DNA from: Ichthyophis bannanicus
Lineage: Eukaryota; Chordata; Amphibia; Gymnophiona; Ichthyophiidae
NCBI GenBank assembly: GCA_033557465.1
Contig: CM066031.1
Span: 174,871,043 to 174,935,042 of the forward strand
Reading direction: 5' to 3'
DNA length: 64,000 nt
Shown here: in pieces, positions 34,859 to 47,870 of the stretch
Position numbering within the stretch: position 1 is the first letter of the stretch
Layout of the letters: each line of letters begins with the position of its first letter
Notes under the pieces: model-generated
Database searches by the model: none
Seen by the model: the letters and a program-made list of their open reading frames with translations, nothing else
What the model was told of the DNA's origin: nothing
Made by a program: the position numbers and the translations under genes

Positions 34859-37365
34859 CAGCTGTCAGATACTGCTTTATTATACCAATCAAAGTGACAC
34901 AAATGGGACCAAAAACATTGCTAAAATGCAAAATGAGGGCATGGTAACAGGTACAAGAGGCACATGTTCCCAGAGAATAAATAAAGCAGAACCTCACAGA
35001 TATGCAAAGATAGCACTATGCAGAAGGTCTGCTGCAATGAGTGCTGTGGATACAGGATCCTCACACATATGTCATGGCACATGGAATGCAAAAATGAATG
35101 AAGAAAACAGACACTCACACTGCCACACTGCAAAGTTACTGGTGCAATGTGAGTGGCGGAATGTCAAGGGATAAATAGGAGTGTGCAGACATGCAATGAT
35201 TTGTTTGTAAATCAATGTAGAGCGGCACATCTGTACAGTAACCAAACACAATAACATGTACATAGAGGTAAAAAGAAAGGTAAAAAAACGGGGCAGTAAC
35301 CCACACATAATCCACACCACCACATGCACTGGTGTACCAACATATTCAGTCACATGCACATGCACTGTGTACATTGAACCATGACACAGTGCTGCCCCAG
35401 ATGCACTGTAACACCCCAGGTGAGGGCAAACAGCAATCCAAGATGTTGGCATACATCAAAGTGTGGTGGCAAATAACATGCCATGTCCAAGTGCAGGGTA
35501 GCCAGACAAATAGAAGAGGACCTACACAATGTACCCCCTGTGCTACATGCATGCTGTATGCTCCTGTTGATCCAAACAGATGAGGATATCCTGCAGAGAA
35601 GGTTACACACATGGGCTACACACAAACACAATGTCAGATGGAAGTACAACATACAGCGAGTATGTGAGTCCCTTCTGCACACGTAGGGACCAGTACACAG
35701 TCTACACAGTTCAAATGGTGTCTGCAACCCTACATGGTCCATTAAGACTGTCCGTGAATCCCTGGGCATGCATAGTCAAGTGTGACATCTTAATGTGCCA
35801 CAGTATTGCAAAGGTGATGTGTGTCTCCTGTGATGAACACACCACCCAGCCAGAGCACAGCAGCAATGGTGTGCTGGTCATCCCTGTTATGCTCAACGTA
35901 GCAGTCCAACAATAATGTCCATCAGAGGCATGTGTCCCACTTGCATAGGTCAAGCATCCTATGGCACCATCTCTCAGGGATCGTTGCATGGTGTTACTGT
36001 TTCCTCCAACAGTAGGTGATGGTAACTGCAGATGCAGTATAGTAGATGTGCTGTGTGTGTGTCCTCTGCCCTGTGTTAAAAGGAGGAGAAACATGTTCAT
36101 GGTATGCTGCACACAACATCAGGGCACATTGCAGGGAGTGAAACATCAATATGTACATAATTAAACATCAGACATACAAACATTACATGATCACAACACA
36201 GAACACAGTGAATGTTGGGGACATTCAGAAATGGCACCACAGGTGAGGGAGTCATGTCCATGCCCATGTCACACAGGCAGCTCAGAGGTCCACCTCATGT
36301 CCATCAGCATTGGTGCACAGAGACCCCACAGAAAAGCTCCACAAAGCAAACAGCAAAACACAAACATGTAAAGGTTGATGTTAATCACAAAAGATCCAAG
36401 GTGCAACCTACCGTGTGTGTGCAGCAAGTGTCTGCTAGGGACTGTTTGAGGCAGGCAAAGGCCACAAGGTGTCATAGTAAAGGCAGAAGATGTCATTAAA
36501 ATGTGTTGAATCACCATGTCCCCATGTCCATACATCATTGCCACATGGCCAAAGTATGGCGGCATCTGTGAAACCCGAAATGCTGATGCGCAGTGGTCTG
36601 TCAGCACACATGAGATAGGTCAGTCCACAACACAGAACACATGCACACAATTTTCACAAGGTCAACAGCAGTAAGATAGAGATAGCACAGTCACCACCAC
36701 TCCACAGGTGTACAGACACATCCCAGCACATGATAATGCAAAATGGCTGCACAGTGTATCGTTACACAGACATGCCAAAAAACATACACACACAGTATGA
36801 CAAGGTGAGCATGCCACCAGTAGCATATGGCCTGTCTGTGCACAATTGGAGATCAGTGGAGATAAACGGTCAGTCCATGCTATGATACACTGATGTTGTC
36901 TGATGCCACAAAGGCAGGGAAGGGTGTACATGCCGCCCACCACCACAACACCTAGGACCTATAGACACACACAGCTTGGTTGGATGTGTCCCAAATACAG
37001 TGTTGGAAAACATGAGCTGGTCAGGAACACATGTGCATATGTGTGCCAATATGAACATATGGGGTATGGGGGTGCATGTCAAAAAGGTGTACAACAACAT
37101 ATATGCAGTGGACAGATAACCTCAGACATGTGCTATGCTGCACTGTCCCCACAGAACAGTTACCTGGATGTTTACCTACCCCAGTCTCCTGCATGTTGAA
37201 TGATGTACACACAGTTTCCACTGCACCACAGCACCAGGCAGGTCCAAAAGCATATTCTGGGGAGTCAGAAACACAAGTGCAACATACATATGTCATGATG
37301 GAGCTGTGCAACACACACAGCAGCATGTACATGTATACCCATATGCATTTCCCCACATATGCAGT
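33700..37365. other. No gene; Harbinger-unit spacer with microsatellites
   Basis: CA/TG-rich, CpG-poor sequence with a C run (34619-34634) and a TA repeat. Short frames are scattered and unrelated to known proteins. Confidence 0.5.
34813..34857. repeat. (TA)n microsatellite
   Basis: About 22 uninterrupted TA units. Confidence 0.98.
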
Positions 37366-37371
37366 ACTTAC

Positions 37372-38315
37372 ATGAGAAGAGCTCTGCAATCAGCTGTTGC
37401 CTGATTGCTGTGCCCTCACATGTGTCACCACAGGCAAGTACAGGATGGCACATAGGATCATCTTCAAGATATGGATTAATTTTGACTGGGATATTGTGCC
37501 TGAGGGCAATGTTGTGCAGGATGCAACAGGCCAGAATGATCTGTGCCACAGTCATGGGTCATTATTGTAAGGTCCCGCCGGTCCTATCCAGACACCTGAA
37601 GTGACTCTTCAAAATGCCAAAGGTGCTCTCGATGACTGAACGCCTGGAGGCATGGGACTCATTGTGCCTCATCTCTGCACATGTCAATGGTAGATGCACA
37701 GGGGTCAGCAAACAAGCACGACACCCATATACAGCATCACCTGCAAAAAGAAATGTGGAGAGGTCAATCAGGAGCTGTTGTCCACACACATGCACACAAG
37801 CCTGTAAGTGCAAACCAACAACATCTAAAAGACTGACATAAACATATGACGACACATGATGGCACACATCAGCTATGCGCCAGCATCTGGAGGTGTGAGA
37901 CACAGAACACAGGGGAAGGGGAAGGAGGGCAATACACATCATCTGTAACCACACCAAACACATGACCAAACACCTGTATCCGAAAGGTAGTAGCGACAGT
38001 TGTGAACACATCAGGCAGACACATGTCAATGCACCCTGGGCAAAGGCAGAGATGCACACTTGTGCAAGCATGTGACTGTCATGATACTGTCCATGCACAG
38101 CAGGTGTTACAGGAACATGTACCTGAGGATGCCAGACAGGATGGCAGAGACAACAATACACTGTTGATAGACATGAAGCATACATGTGTGTTGTAACGTG
38201 TCAACACAAATAAGACAATGTAAAATGCCTGAAATGGTCAAAGGTGAATGTGCTCCCAACACACAGTACTGCAGGAAAAAAGATCTGCCAGCAAATCCAA
38301 CCCCCCTCCACTTTA

Positions 38316-38378
<63 letters not shown>

Positions 38379-39271
38379 ATACACACACACACAACTAGGG
38401 ACACACCACAAAGACAGACATGTGTGCATACGGTTACTCAGAGGGACACCATGTGCATGTCCGAGATGAGAAATACGCACCCAGTGGAGCACAGTCCTCA
38501 TATCATCTGCCCTTTAATTGTTTGAATACTGTCGAGTGATACAGGATATAGGAGTCATGGGTGGACCCTGCAAACCTATTCAGAATATGCATATTTGCAT
38601 CACATACAACCTACACATTCAGGGAATGGTAGTGTTTGCAGTTGCGGAACACTGCCTCCCTGTCTCTGGGCAGGACCAGGGCCACATGTGTGCAAATCAA
38701 TAGCTCGCATCACGTGTGGTATCCCTGGAACCTGTTCAAAGGCCTGGTTCAGGGTCCCCCACTGTTGCCTATTGTTAGGAATTGCAATGTAATTCCTCAC
38801 CCGGCTGACCATGGCCCACAGTACCTGGTGGAGATAGTGTGAGAAGGTGGGCTAGCTCATCCTACCCACTGTGGCCACAGATGACTGGAAACAGTCAGAG
38901 GCAAAGAAATATAGGGCACCCAGGAGCTTGACCAAACCCAGTATGGCATGTGACCTGCCAGTCAGGGTCTTGAGGTCAGGTCTTATATCCTCAAAGAGCT
39001 CACTAATAGCCCCTGTGCTCAGACGGTAGAGGGAGATGACCTGGTCCTCACGCATGTCCTGGAGCTGGGACCTGGATCTGTAGAGGTGAGGCTTGTGAGG
39101 GTGTGCCTCGGACTGCCTCCTGCACCGTGCTGGCACAGCCCCAGCCTGTGGAGCCCTCACAGTTGCAGGTCTGTGTTGCAGCGGGACTGCACCCATGCCC
39201 TGTGCCACGGCCCTATGGACACCATCTCCCTCTTCAGGCAACCGCAGCTCCACCTCACCCTCCAACACCTG
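37372..39271 (-). pseudogene. PIF/Harbinger DDE transposase
   Basis: It cuts and joins element ends through a DDE catalytic triad. The 5' exon (39271, after acceptor cttccag, to about 38518) reads LYRLSTGAISELFEDIRPDL, TGRSHAI and VKLLGALYFFAS, then after an in-frame TAG AMVSRVRNYIAIPNNRQQW and GIPHVMRAID (first catalytic Asp). An extra base at about 38694-38696 shifts the frame; VALVLP, then STHDSYIL (second Asp) follow in the new frame. An intron holding a CA repeat separates the 3' exon 37740-37372, which starts after ttctttttgcag: GDAVYG, then SVIESTFGILKSHFRCLD (catalytic Glu), two stops, then IILACCILHNIALRHNIP and a gtaagt donor. All three acidic residues survive, but at least four stops and a frameshift kill the gene. 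The N-terminus upstream of 39271 is not located. Confidence 0.85.
38317..38376. repeat. (CA)n microsatellite in transposase intron
   Basis: Thirty CA units, followed by further imperfect CA sequence to about 38396. Confidence 0.98.
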
Positions 39272-39394
39272 GAAGCACACATAGCAATGACAAAGTCAGC
39301 CATCATGGACAGCAGATAGAGCAGAGACAGAAGCTTAATATGGTGTGGGGTGTGGCAAACAATCAGAAGAAACACAACACACCTGTACGAAGCG

Positions 39395-39960
39395 TTCCGC
39401 ACACAGTGTGCATATCACAGGCAATGTATGTGTAGCACGTGATGCTGTATGCATTGTGTATGCGCACAGCATGTCTTTGCACATGTTGCGCATGCACGCA
39501 GCATGTATGTGCATGCATTGCATATGCACATGCCACATTTGTATGCGCCGTACATGGAACCGCATGTTGCACATTCACTGTGTGTATTCCTTCGTGCAGC
39601 ATGCGCTACGCGTGGTTCTGTGCATGACATGCATGAATGTGACTTACATGGCTCTGCGTGTGTTGCGCATGCGTATGCCACATCTATACGTGGCCTGTGG
39701 TGTGTATGCACAATGCGCGCAGCACCATGTGCAGAACCACACATATCGCATGCACACGCCACACACAGGAAAGCGCAAAGCGGATGCACAATGTGCAGCT
39801 CCATGCATGGCACATACAAATGTGGCATGCACAGACATGTTGCGTGCATGCGCAAAGCATGTGAAGACATCTCACATGCATGTGTAGCACCACACGCAGC
39901 ACTGCACATGTGCAATGCATACAAGGCCACACCTGCAAATGCATACATAGTCTAACGCAT
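39395..39960. repeat. Alternating purine/pyrimidine tract between divergent genes
   Basis: About 560 bp rich in gcatgcgca, tgcgcatg, acatgtgc and similar, nearly alternating R/Y, with irregular internal repetition. It keeps many CpG sites although the surrounding 20 kb is CpG-poor. It lies between the transposase (minus) and Myb-like gene (plus), where the shared promoters should be. Long frames on both strands are repeat artefacts. Confidence 0.7.
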
Positions 39961-40626
39961 GCGCTGCAGGCTGAGGGTGTAGAGTAGGTAAGGTAGGTGT
40001 AGGAGTACGAGAGATGCGTGACAGGTATGGAGATGACAGTAAGAGCAGGGATATGCAGCGAGTGGAGACATCAGGAGGGGAGGTTGGGGGAACACCTGTC
40101 CAGTAGTCCCCAGAGGCGGCAAGGATGCATGAGCCAGAGGTGGAGGTGGCAGGGCCAATGGGTGGGTCCCGGCCCATGCAGGAGCAGCCTGAGAGGCCAC
40201 CGGGTATGAAGCAAAGGCGGAAGCTGGTGCACGTGGAGGAAAGGAAAAGGGCCCTTAGATTCAGCCAGCAGGAGAATGACATCCTGCTGGCCAGTGTTCT
40301 CAAAAACTACGAGGTCCTATATGGACATCTCAGCTCAAGAATGCCACAAAGCACAAGGACCCTGGTGTAGGAGGAGGTCTAGGAAGCTGTGGCCGAGGCC
40401 AGGGACCCACACAGGGACCTGGACAGCCTCCGCAAAAGATTCAATGACATCAAGCATGGGGTCTGTGCTCACATGATGGCAGAGAGACGGCTTGCTATGG
40501 GCACTGGTGGGGGGGGACACCCATTGGGCCAGACCTGACACCCCTGGAGCAGCAGCTGGCAGAACATCTCGGCCCAGTGTACCTGTACAGACTGTCCCCA
40601 ATGCTGGACACAGCCCATCCACTGGC

Positions 40627-42430
40627 AGGTAGGTCTGAGATATGCATTCCACATACAGCTAACAACCCAGCACATGCATGGGCAGTCTCAGGGGTGTGTG
40701 GGGCCATGTCCTGAGATCAAGTGTGGGCCAACAGAGCTACAGGAGGCCATGGATACATCAACAGTTGCCCAATGGGTATGCCGTAAGGGATGGACAGGTA
40801 CCTGCGGGTGGGTCCCCAACCATTCATAGTAAGGGACATAGTATAGCAATGTCCGTCCCAAGATAGGCAGTGTGGAACCTGTGTCATCTGGGGAAACCAC
40901 TAGGTATAGAGGACATTGATAACTAATGGAAACAGGTTACTGGGCCTGAAGGACGACTGTCTGGCCCAGTGAGGGATATGTGATGTTCCAATGTCTGTTC
41001 CCATGTAATGTTACCATACACCAATCGATGTCAAACATGTGACCCTTTCACCCCACGCCATCACCACCAGCATACGTGACTCCCCAGTCAGCCAGTCAAA
41101 GTGTACCCCACCATCCGCAGACCACCCCAAAACACCCAATACTGGCCCACTGTAGACCCCACCCCCACACCATGTCAAATCCCCATCACCATCCTAGATG
41201 TATCCACCCCCAAATGCAGATACCCCAATTCCAACACCACCCAGGGTCGGCTCCCAAACAGCTACCGCAGTGGCACATACCCAGTCCCAGGACCCTCTCC
41301 CATACTGCAACCTCATGCAAAGCAACACCCCCCACACCCCCAGACGAGGGCTGCAGCTAGCCAACAGGGAGCTGGTGAGGGCCCTGATCCCCCCAACAGC
41401 TGCCACAGGGGCAGGTGAAGACGCCCCCCACTGCTGCAGCTCTTCAAGGGAGTTGGGCTATCCACGGACCCCTGTGAGTCCGTTCGCCCTGCGTATAAGC
41501 AGATAAGAACATTGTCTGTGCCTGGACACATGAAATTCACTGCCCTGTGCAGAGAACAATCCTGCCAGAAGGACGTAACAGCCCAGAACACATGGATATG
41601 CTGGGACCACCAATAAAAGATGAATGGTGAGTACACCTCCACACACGTATCCGCAGACACATGACAGTGCGCAGAATACTGCCAAACAGACACCCGTGTC
41701 ACACTGCAAACATACCTGGTGTGATGGCCCCCAGTATAGCCATATCAGAGGGATAGGTACAGCAAACACTGGATGACCTATCTGACCCACTACCATGGCC
41801 ACCAAAGGTCGGTCGGCAGCGGCCGTACAGGGAAGGATCACATCCCCATGTACCTCCCACACACATTGCCCCCCCATATCTGCTACCACATCCCCCCCAA
41901 ATGTACACTGCTGGATAAATGTCCATCAACTCCCCACAGCAGTGACCAATGCGTTAGTCCCCACACCCATCAGGCCGAAATGCACACCTGCACCAACACC
42001 TACCCATGTAGTCATACACCCTCCATTGCACACATGTCACTCACGCACACTATGACTGGCTTCAATCACAATGCAGGATCCCACCCAGCCCCCCTGGATA
42101 CATGTATCTCTGTGCCAAATCCCCAGGATCTCCTCAAATGGCACACCTATCACTGCTCACAGTAGGCGTGTCACTCGCAACCCCGTCCCCACAAACATAC
42201 CTGACAATGTGGTGCATCCCCACCTGTGCCAACATGTGGTGCTCCTCCCCTTGCCTGGTACATCCCATTGGACAGTCATGTGTTGACCACATTGCAACCA
42301 CAATGAAATTGGTTACAGGCAGTACACACATTGCTGTAGGTAATGATGTAACATAGAGCTAGACATATGTGTTCAGGACAACCACATATATACTGTGTAC
42401 CATGTTCCCCCCCCTCCCCCGGTGACATCC
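40627..42430. other. Intron-like spacer of the Myb-like gene
   Basis: C- and CA-rich (notably 41080-41350 and 41840-42250), with no coding motif. Confidence 0.5.
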
Positions 42431-42699
42431 AGGCCATGGAGGTGGAGGATATGGAGGATGGTGCAGAGACAGGGGCAGGAGACCTGGCCAAAGTGGCAGA
42501 TGGTTAGGTTGCTGCCAGCGCCAATGTGGAGGCACCAGGGGGTGATGTGGCACAGGAGATGGAGGGGGCACCTCGCATCGGGGGGCAGCAGCAGCAGCAG
42601 AGTGGCCGGGGAGGGTCCAGAGATGGTGGGGCCGGAGTCCATACTGTCAGCACGGAGGCCAGAAGGAACAGCACCCACTGCCATGGAGGAGGTACTGCA

Positions 42700-45600
42700 G
42701 GAGCTGTGTGGCCATAACGTCTTGGTACATGTCAGTACCAATGACATAGGAAAATGTGGTAGGGAGGTTCTGGAGGCTACATTTAGGCTTTTAGGTAGGA
42801 AGTTGAAATCCAGAACTTCCAGGGTAGCGTTCTCTGAAATGCTTCCCGTTCCACATGCAGGACCTAAAAGGTAGGTAGAGCTCCGGAGTCTCAATGCGTG
42901 GATGAGACAATGGTGCAGAGATGAGGGGTTTGGATTTGTTAGGAACTGGGGAACATTCTGGGGAAAGCAGGGGCTCTTCTGAAGGAATGGGATTCACCTT
43001 AACCGAGATGGAACCAGGATGCTGGCATTAACCTTTACAAAGGAGATAGAGCAGCTTTTAAGCTAGATAATAGGGGAAAGCTGACAGTCGCCCAAGAGCA
43101 GATGGTTTGGAAGAATGTATCCTTGAAGGATACTACCAAAAGCAGAGAGGTTCCAAAAAAGAGTAAAGTAGCCCAAATGCCCTTGAGTATGGAGCAGAGA
43201 GAGCTTAAAGATCCCAAATTACCCATGTCTACCAATAGCCAAATTAATATGAATAAAATACAGTCTCTAAAATGCTTGTATGCAAATGCTAGAAGTCTAA
43301 AAAATAAGATGGGAGAGTTAGAATATATAGCATTAAATGAGAGGTTAGATATGATTGGAATATCAGAGACATGGTGGAAGGAGGACAACCAGTGGGACAC
43401 TGTGCTACCTGCATACAAACTATATCATAATGATAGAGCTGATCAAATTGGTGGAGGGATTGCGCTCTATGTTAGAGAGGGCATTGCGTCATATAGGATT
43501 AAAGTTTTGCAGGAAAAAAAATTTGCTGTAGAATCTCTATGGATTGAAATTTATGTAAAAATGGGAAGGTGATGGCAGTGGGGGTGTACTATCGACCGCC
43601 TGGCCAGAATGAACAAATGGATGATGAAATGCTCAAAGAAATCAAGAAAGCTAACAAATGTTACAGCACAGTAATAATAATGGGTGATTTCAATTACCCC
43701 GGTATCGACTGGGTCAGTGTCACGTCAGGACATGCTAGGGAGATAAAGTTCCTAGATGAAATAAATGACTGCTTCTTGGAGCAGCTGGTTCATAAACCAA
43801 CCAGAGGGGAAGCCATATTAGACCTAGTCCTTAGTGGAACACCAGATCTAGTGCAAGAGATAAGAGTGCTGGGGCCACTTGGCAATAGTGATCATAGCAT
43901 GATCGCCTTTGATATATTTAGTGGAGGAGGGATAGTAAGGAAATCCACAGTACTACCTTTTAACTTTTGAAAGGGAGACTAAGATAAAATGAGGAAAATA
44001 GTTAAGAAAAAATTAAAAGGAGCAGTTGCAAAGGTTAAAGACTTACATCAAGCTTGGGTGTTGTTGAAAAATACTATCTTGGAAGCCCAGACCAGCTGTA
44101 TTCCATGCTTTAAGAAAAGTGGAAGGAAGTCCAAAAAAATGCCAGCATGCTTTAAAGGTGAGGTCAGAGAGGCTGTTGTTGCCAAAAAAGCATCTTTCAG
44201 TAAATGGAAAAAAGAGCCAAACGGCAAAACCTGGAAATAGCACAAGCACTGGCAAGTCAAATGCAAGGCATTAATAAAGCAGGCAAAGGGAGAATTTGAG
44301 AAGAAGCTTGCTGCAGAAACAAAAACGCAAAATAAAGATTTTTTCAAGTACATTCGTAGCAAAAAACCTGTGAGAGAGTCAGTTGGTTCATTAGATGATA
44401 GAGGTGTTAAAGGGGCAATAAGAGGCGACAAGGCGATAGCGGAGGGACTGAATGAATTCTTTGCTTCGGTCTTTACTGAGGAAGATGTAGGGATGTTACG
44501 CATGACTGAAGTGGTATTTAAAGGTGTGGAAGAACTGAAGGAAATATTTATACATCGGGAAGATGTATTACAACTATTAGATAAACTGAAGAGTTGCAAA
44601 TCACCTGGGCTGGATGGTATACATCCAAGGGTGTTGAAAGAACTGAAATATGAGATTGAAGACCTGCTATTAGTAATCTGTGAAGTATCATTAAAATCAT
44701 CTCTAATTCCTGAAGATTGGAGGATCGCCAATGTAACACCAATTTTTAAAAAGGGTTCCAGGGGTGATCCGGAAAACTACAGACCAGTGAGCCTCACGTC
44801 AGTACCAGGAAAAATGGTAGAAACCATCATAAAGAATAAAATAACTCAGCATGTAGATAGTCATGGCCTAATGGGAGACAGCCAACATGGCTTTAGACAA
44901 GGAAGATCTTGTCTTACTAATCTGTTATGTTTTTTTAAAGTGTGAATAAACAGGTGGAAAAAGGTGAGTCGGTTGATATAGTGTATCTGGACTTTCAGAA
45001 AGCCTTTGACAAGTCCCTCATCAGAGACTTTTGGCAAAACTAAAGAGTCATGGGATAGGAGGCAGTGTACTACTGTGGATCAAGAACTGGTTATAAGATA
45101 GAAAGCAGAGGGTTGGTCTAAATGGCCAATTTTCCCAATGGAGAAAGGTGAATAGTGGTGTACCCCAGGGATCAGTGCTGGGTCCACTGCTTTTTGAAAT
45201 ATTCATAAATGACCTGGAAAGTGGAATAACGAGTGAGGTTATCAAATTTGCAGATGATACAAAACTATTTAAAGTTGTTAAAACCCTAGAGGATTGTGGA
45301 AAATTGCAAGAGGATCTTGATAAATTGGAAGACTGGGCATCAAAATGGCAGATGAAATTTAATGTGTACAAGTGCAAAGTTATGCACCTAGGGAAGAACA
45401 ACCCAAACTATGGTTACACGATGCAAGGTTCTACATTAGGAACCACCACCCAGGAAAAAGATTTAGGCGTCATTGTGGATAACATGTTAAAACCCTCTGC
45501 CCAGTGTGCAGCAGCAGCCAAGAGAGCAAATAGAATGCTAGGTATCATAAGGAAAGGAATGGAAAATAAAACAAAAGATATTATAATGCCTCTATATTGT

Positions 45601-46236
45601 TCCATGGTGAGACCGCACCTTGAATATTGTGTGCAATTCTGGTCGCCGTATCTTAAAAAGGATATAGCGTTATTAGAAAAGGTTCAGAGAAGAGCCACCA
45701 AAATGCTAAATGGGATGGAAGGATACTCCTATGAATAAAGGCTAAAAAGGTTAGGGCTCTTTAACCTGGAAAAGAGATGGCTGAGGGCAGATATGATAGA
45801 AGTCTATAAATTAATGAACGGAGTGGAACGGGTAAACGTAGATCGATGTTTACATTATCAGAATATAGAAAGACTAGGGGACATGCAATGAAGCTACAGG
45901 GTAAACTATTTAAGACTAATAAAAGAAAATATTTTTTCATTCAACGTGTAATCAAACTCTTGAATTTGTTACCGGAGGATGTAGTAAAGGCTGTTAGTGT
46001 AGCTGGGTTTAAAAAAGGTTTGGACAATTTCCTGGAGGACAGGTCCATAAACCATTATTAGAAGGGACCCAGGATATCAATGCTTGACCCAGTACAAGCA
46101 TTGCGGAACCTGTGTCTTTTGGGGAAACTGCTAGGTACATATGACCTAGATTGGCCACTGTTGGAAACAGTATATTGGGCTTGATGGACCTTGGTCTGAC
46201 CCAGTATGACATATCTTATGTTCTTATGTTCTTATG
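42700..46236 (+). mobile_element. CR1-like LINE 'CR1-A', longest copy
   Basis: Begins in ORF1 (an esterase-like end: NVLVHVSTNDIGKCGREVLE, about 42715-42775), contains a nearly complete ORF2 and ends with (ttcttatg)n at 46211-46236. It interrupts the Harbinger Myb-like gene. I could not define a target duplication because the left edge is uncertain (42690-42720). Confidence 0.85.
43243..46061 (+). pseudogene. CR1-A ORF2: endonuclease and reverse transcriptase
   Basis: Apurinic-type endonuclease: LYANARSLKNKMGELE, SETWWKE, GGGIALYVRE, then after a one-base shift at about 43570 MGDFNYPGIDW and SDHSMIAF (catalytic Asp/His box). Linker 43989-44240 and 44270-44400. RT: GLDGIHPRVLKELK (about 44610), NYRPVSLTSVPGKM, FRQGRSCLTNL, a break near 44940, DFQKAFDKS (shifted), SGVPQGSVLGPLLF (45150-45190), FADDTKLF (about 45250) and RPHLEYCVQFWSPYL. 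C-terminal domain to 46061. At least four frameshifts and two stops. It served as the reference for reading the broken copy at 3680-9807. Confidence 0.9.
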
Positions 46237-46331
46237 CCTCATCATGTGCTGATGCTGAAGGTGGGTGACTGCCCGGATGGTTGCATGTGGCGGTGTGGCA
46301 CCCCACACCCCCCTTCAGTGCCTGCTTTGGG

Positions 46332-46466
46332 AGCCATGAAGGGGGAGCTCCCTGCTCGCAGCTCTGTTAAGGCCGCCGGGGCTGATGGGAAACAGGAAAT
46401 GTCTGTTTCCCATCAGCACCGGTGGGCTTAACAGAGCTGCAAGAGAGAAACACTGTCTTCATGGCT
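46332..46466. repeat. GC-rich hairpin, shared with the hAT element
   Basis: 46358-46394 and 46404-46440 are inverted repeats (about 34 of 37 match, 9-nt loop). The palindrome extends with gaps to 46332-46466. The sequence tttcccatcagc..gtgggcttaacagag and the following gccccacgggac recur inside the hAT element at 62835-62960. Confidence 0.8.
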
Positions 46467-47046
46467 CTGAATGCCCATGCCGATGGGAGTGATTCAGGGG
46501 GCTCTGCCGGGGGGCCCCACGGGACACTGATTCTGCTGCAGCCACAGCGGCAGTGGCAGAAGCAGCCAGTTGGTTTGCTTATTATTTGTTTTCCCCAGGC
46601 TGTTGGGCAGTATGTTGTTTGGGTTGGGACCGCTGAAATGCAGGGCCCTGTGCAAGCAACATTCCTGCTCAATGGATGGGCCGGTGTGCTACCGACATAC
46701 GGATTCCCCATCATATGTAGCGGACCCCCTATGTAGTCCGCTAGGACACCTGTTGCATGCGTCATGGTGGGGGGTATAACAGATGTCTCACAGGTCACAC
46801 CGTGTCTCACGCACAGGCACTCACCAGGTGCTGGTGGCCATATGTGAGGAGCTAAATGGCCGATGTGAGGAGCTACATGGCCAACGTGATGAGCTACATG
46901 GACAATGGGAGGAGAGGCAGACCCACATGCAGGTGATGCTCGGTCTCCACCAGGACGTGCAGGGCCTACATTACGAGATCGGCCGGCTGTGTGGGACAGC
47001 CGAGGCAATGGTGTCCAGGATCGGTCGGTTGGCTGATGCACTCTAG

Positions 47047-47870
47047 GTCATGGCTGGTCGTGAGCAGCTGCCAGCAGCAGCGGGAGCAGCAGCAGCACCA
47101 GCGCCAAGGGATGGGAGTGGCCATGTTTGGCACAGCCTTGGGCGGGCACACAGGTTGTGAGTGTGGAGAACCAGGTCACTATGTCTCCAGCAATAAAGGC
47201 TATTCACTTGTTGGAACCTGTGCGCACATGTCCAGTGTTTGTGTCTGTGCTCCCATGGTTACCCTGTCCCCCATGTGGTCATCCTGGTCACATATGCCTT
47301 GCCATGGCATGTTGACTCATTGGCATGCCATCCCCTGTCCCCATCCCATGTTCCAGGGGGGTGTTGGGGTCTACACTGCCACCATTCAGCTCAGATAGGT
47401 TCTGCCATGCCACCTATGCCATGCAACATGCCATGTGTGTACTGCTGGCACATCCAAGCCACCATGCATGTGGCCATTGTCTGATGGACAGCGCAGCACA
47501 TGGTTACATCCTGGTGGCTCCACGGGATACATATGCCTGTGCACATGCCCATCCCCCACACCTGATGTGGGGCCCAATACATGTATGTGACATATATGTA
47601 TACCACACATACACAATGGGACATGCTCAAACGTGTCACGCTCACTGCAATGGCATGTCTGGGAAGGACACATATGACCATTGCAATGTGTAGCCAGAAT
47701 ATAAACCTTATTTATTGCAACATAGGTATGCCAAGTATAATTGCCCCCATGTGGTGGCAGGGTGTGGGAGCCTGCACACCCTGCCCAGGCCTAGTGGCGG
47801 CCCCAGGTCCCAGGAAAGCACAGGGAAGGGGTGCCATGTGGCACTGTGGTGCTCACACCTCCTAGGGGCC
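47047..47870. other. Gap between convergent Harbinger genes
   Basis: CA/TG-rich with aataaa (47700-47705) downstream of the plus-strand gene. No coding signal seen. Confidence 0.4.

Larger units (their letters stand above)
40125..47046 (+). pseudogene. Harbinger Myb/SANT-like DNA-binding protein, three exons
   Basis: Harbinger elements carry a Myb-like partner that binds DNA and the transposase. Exon 1 (ATG 40125 to donor cag|gtaggt at 40626): a Pro-rich start, then LRFSQQENDILLASVLKNYE and YGHLSS, two TAG stops, then SLRKRFNDIK, the three-helix SANT/Myb_DNA-bind_5 pattern. A shift in a G run near 40505 follows, then LEQQLAEHLGPVYLYRLSPM. A second exon-like segment (42433-42700) is acidic (MEVEDMEDGAETGAGD) with a poly-Gln stretch. 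The last segment (about 46815-47046) is a coiled coil (CEELHGQRDELHGQWEER, then MVSRIGRLADAL). CR1-A is inserted between the last two. The DNA-binding exon call is firm; the exon joins are inferred. Confidence 0.7.

Noticed and set aside
38201..38404. Cys-Val repeat protein
   Set aside because: Translation of the CA microsatellite in the transposase intron.
39339..39955. Several overlapping 60-180 codon Cys/His/Met-rich frames on both strands
   Set aside because: All arise from the repetitive tgcgcatg tract, with equivalent frames on both strands and no consistent motif.
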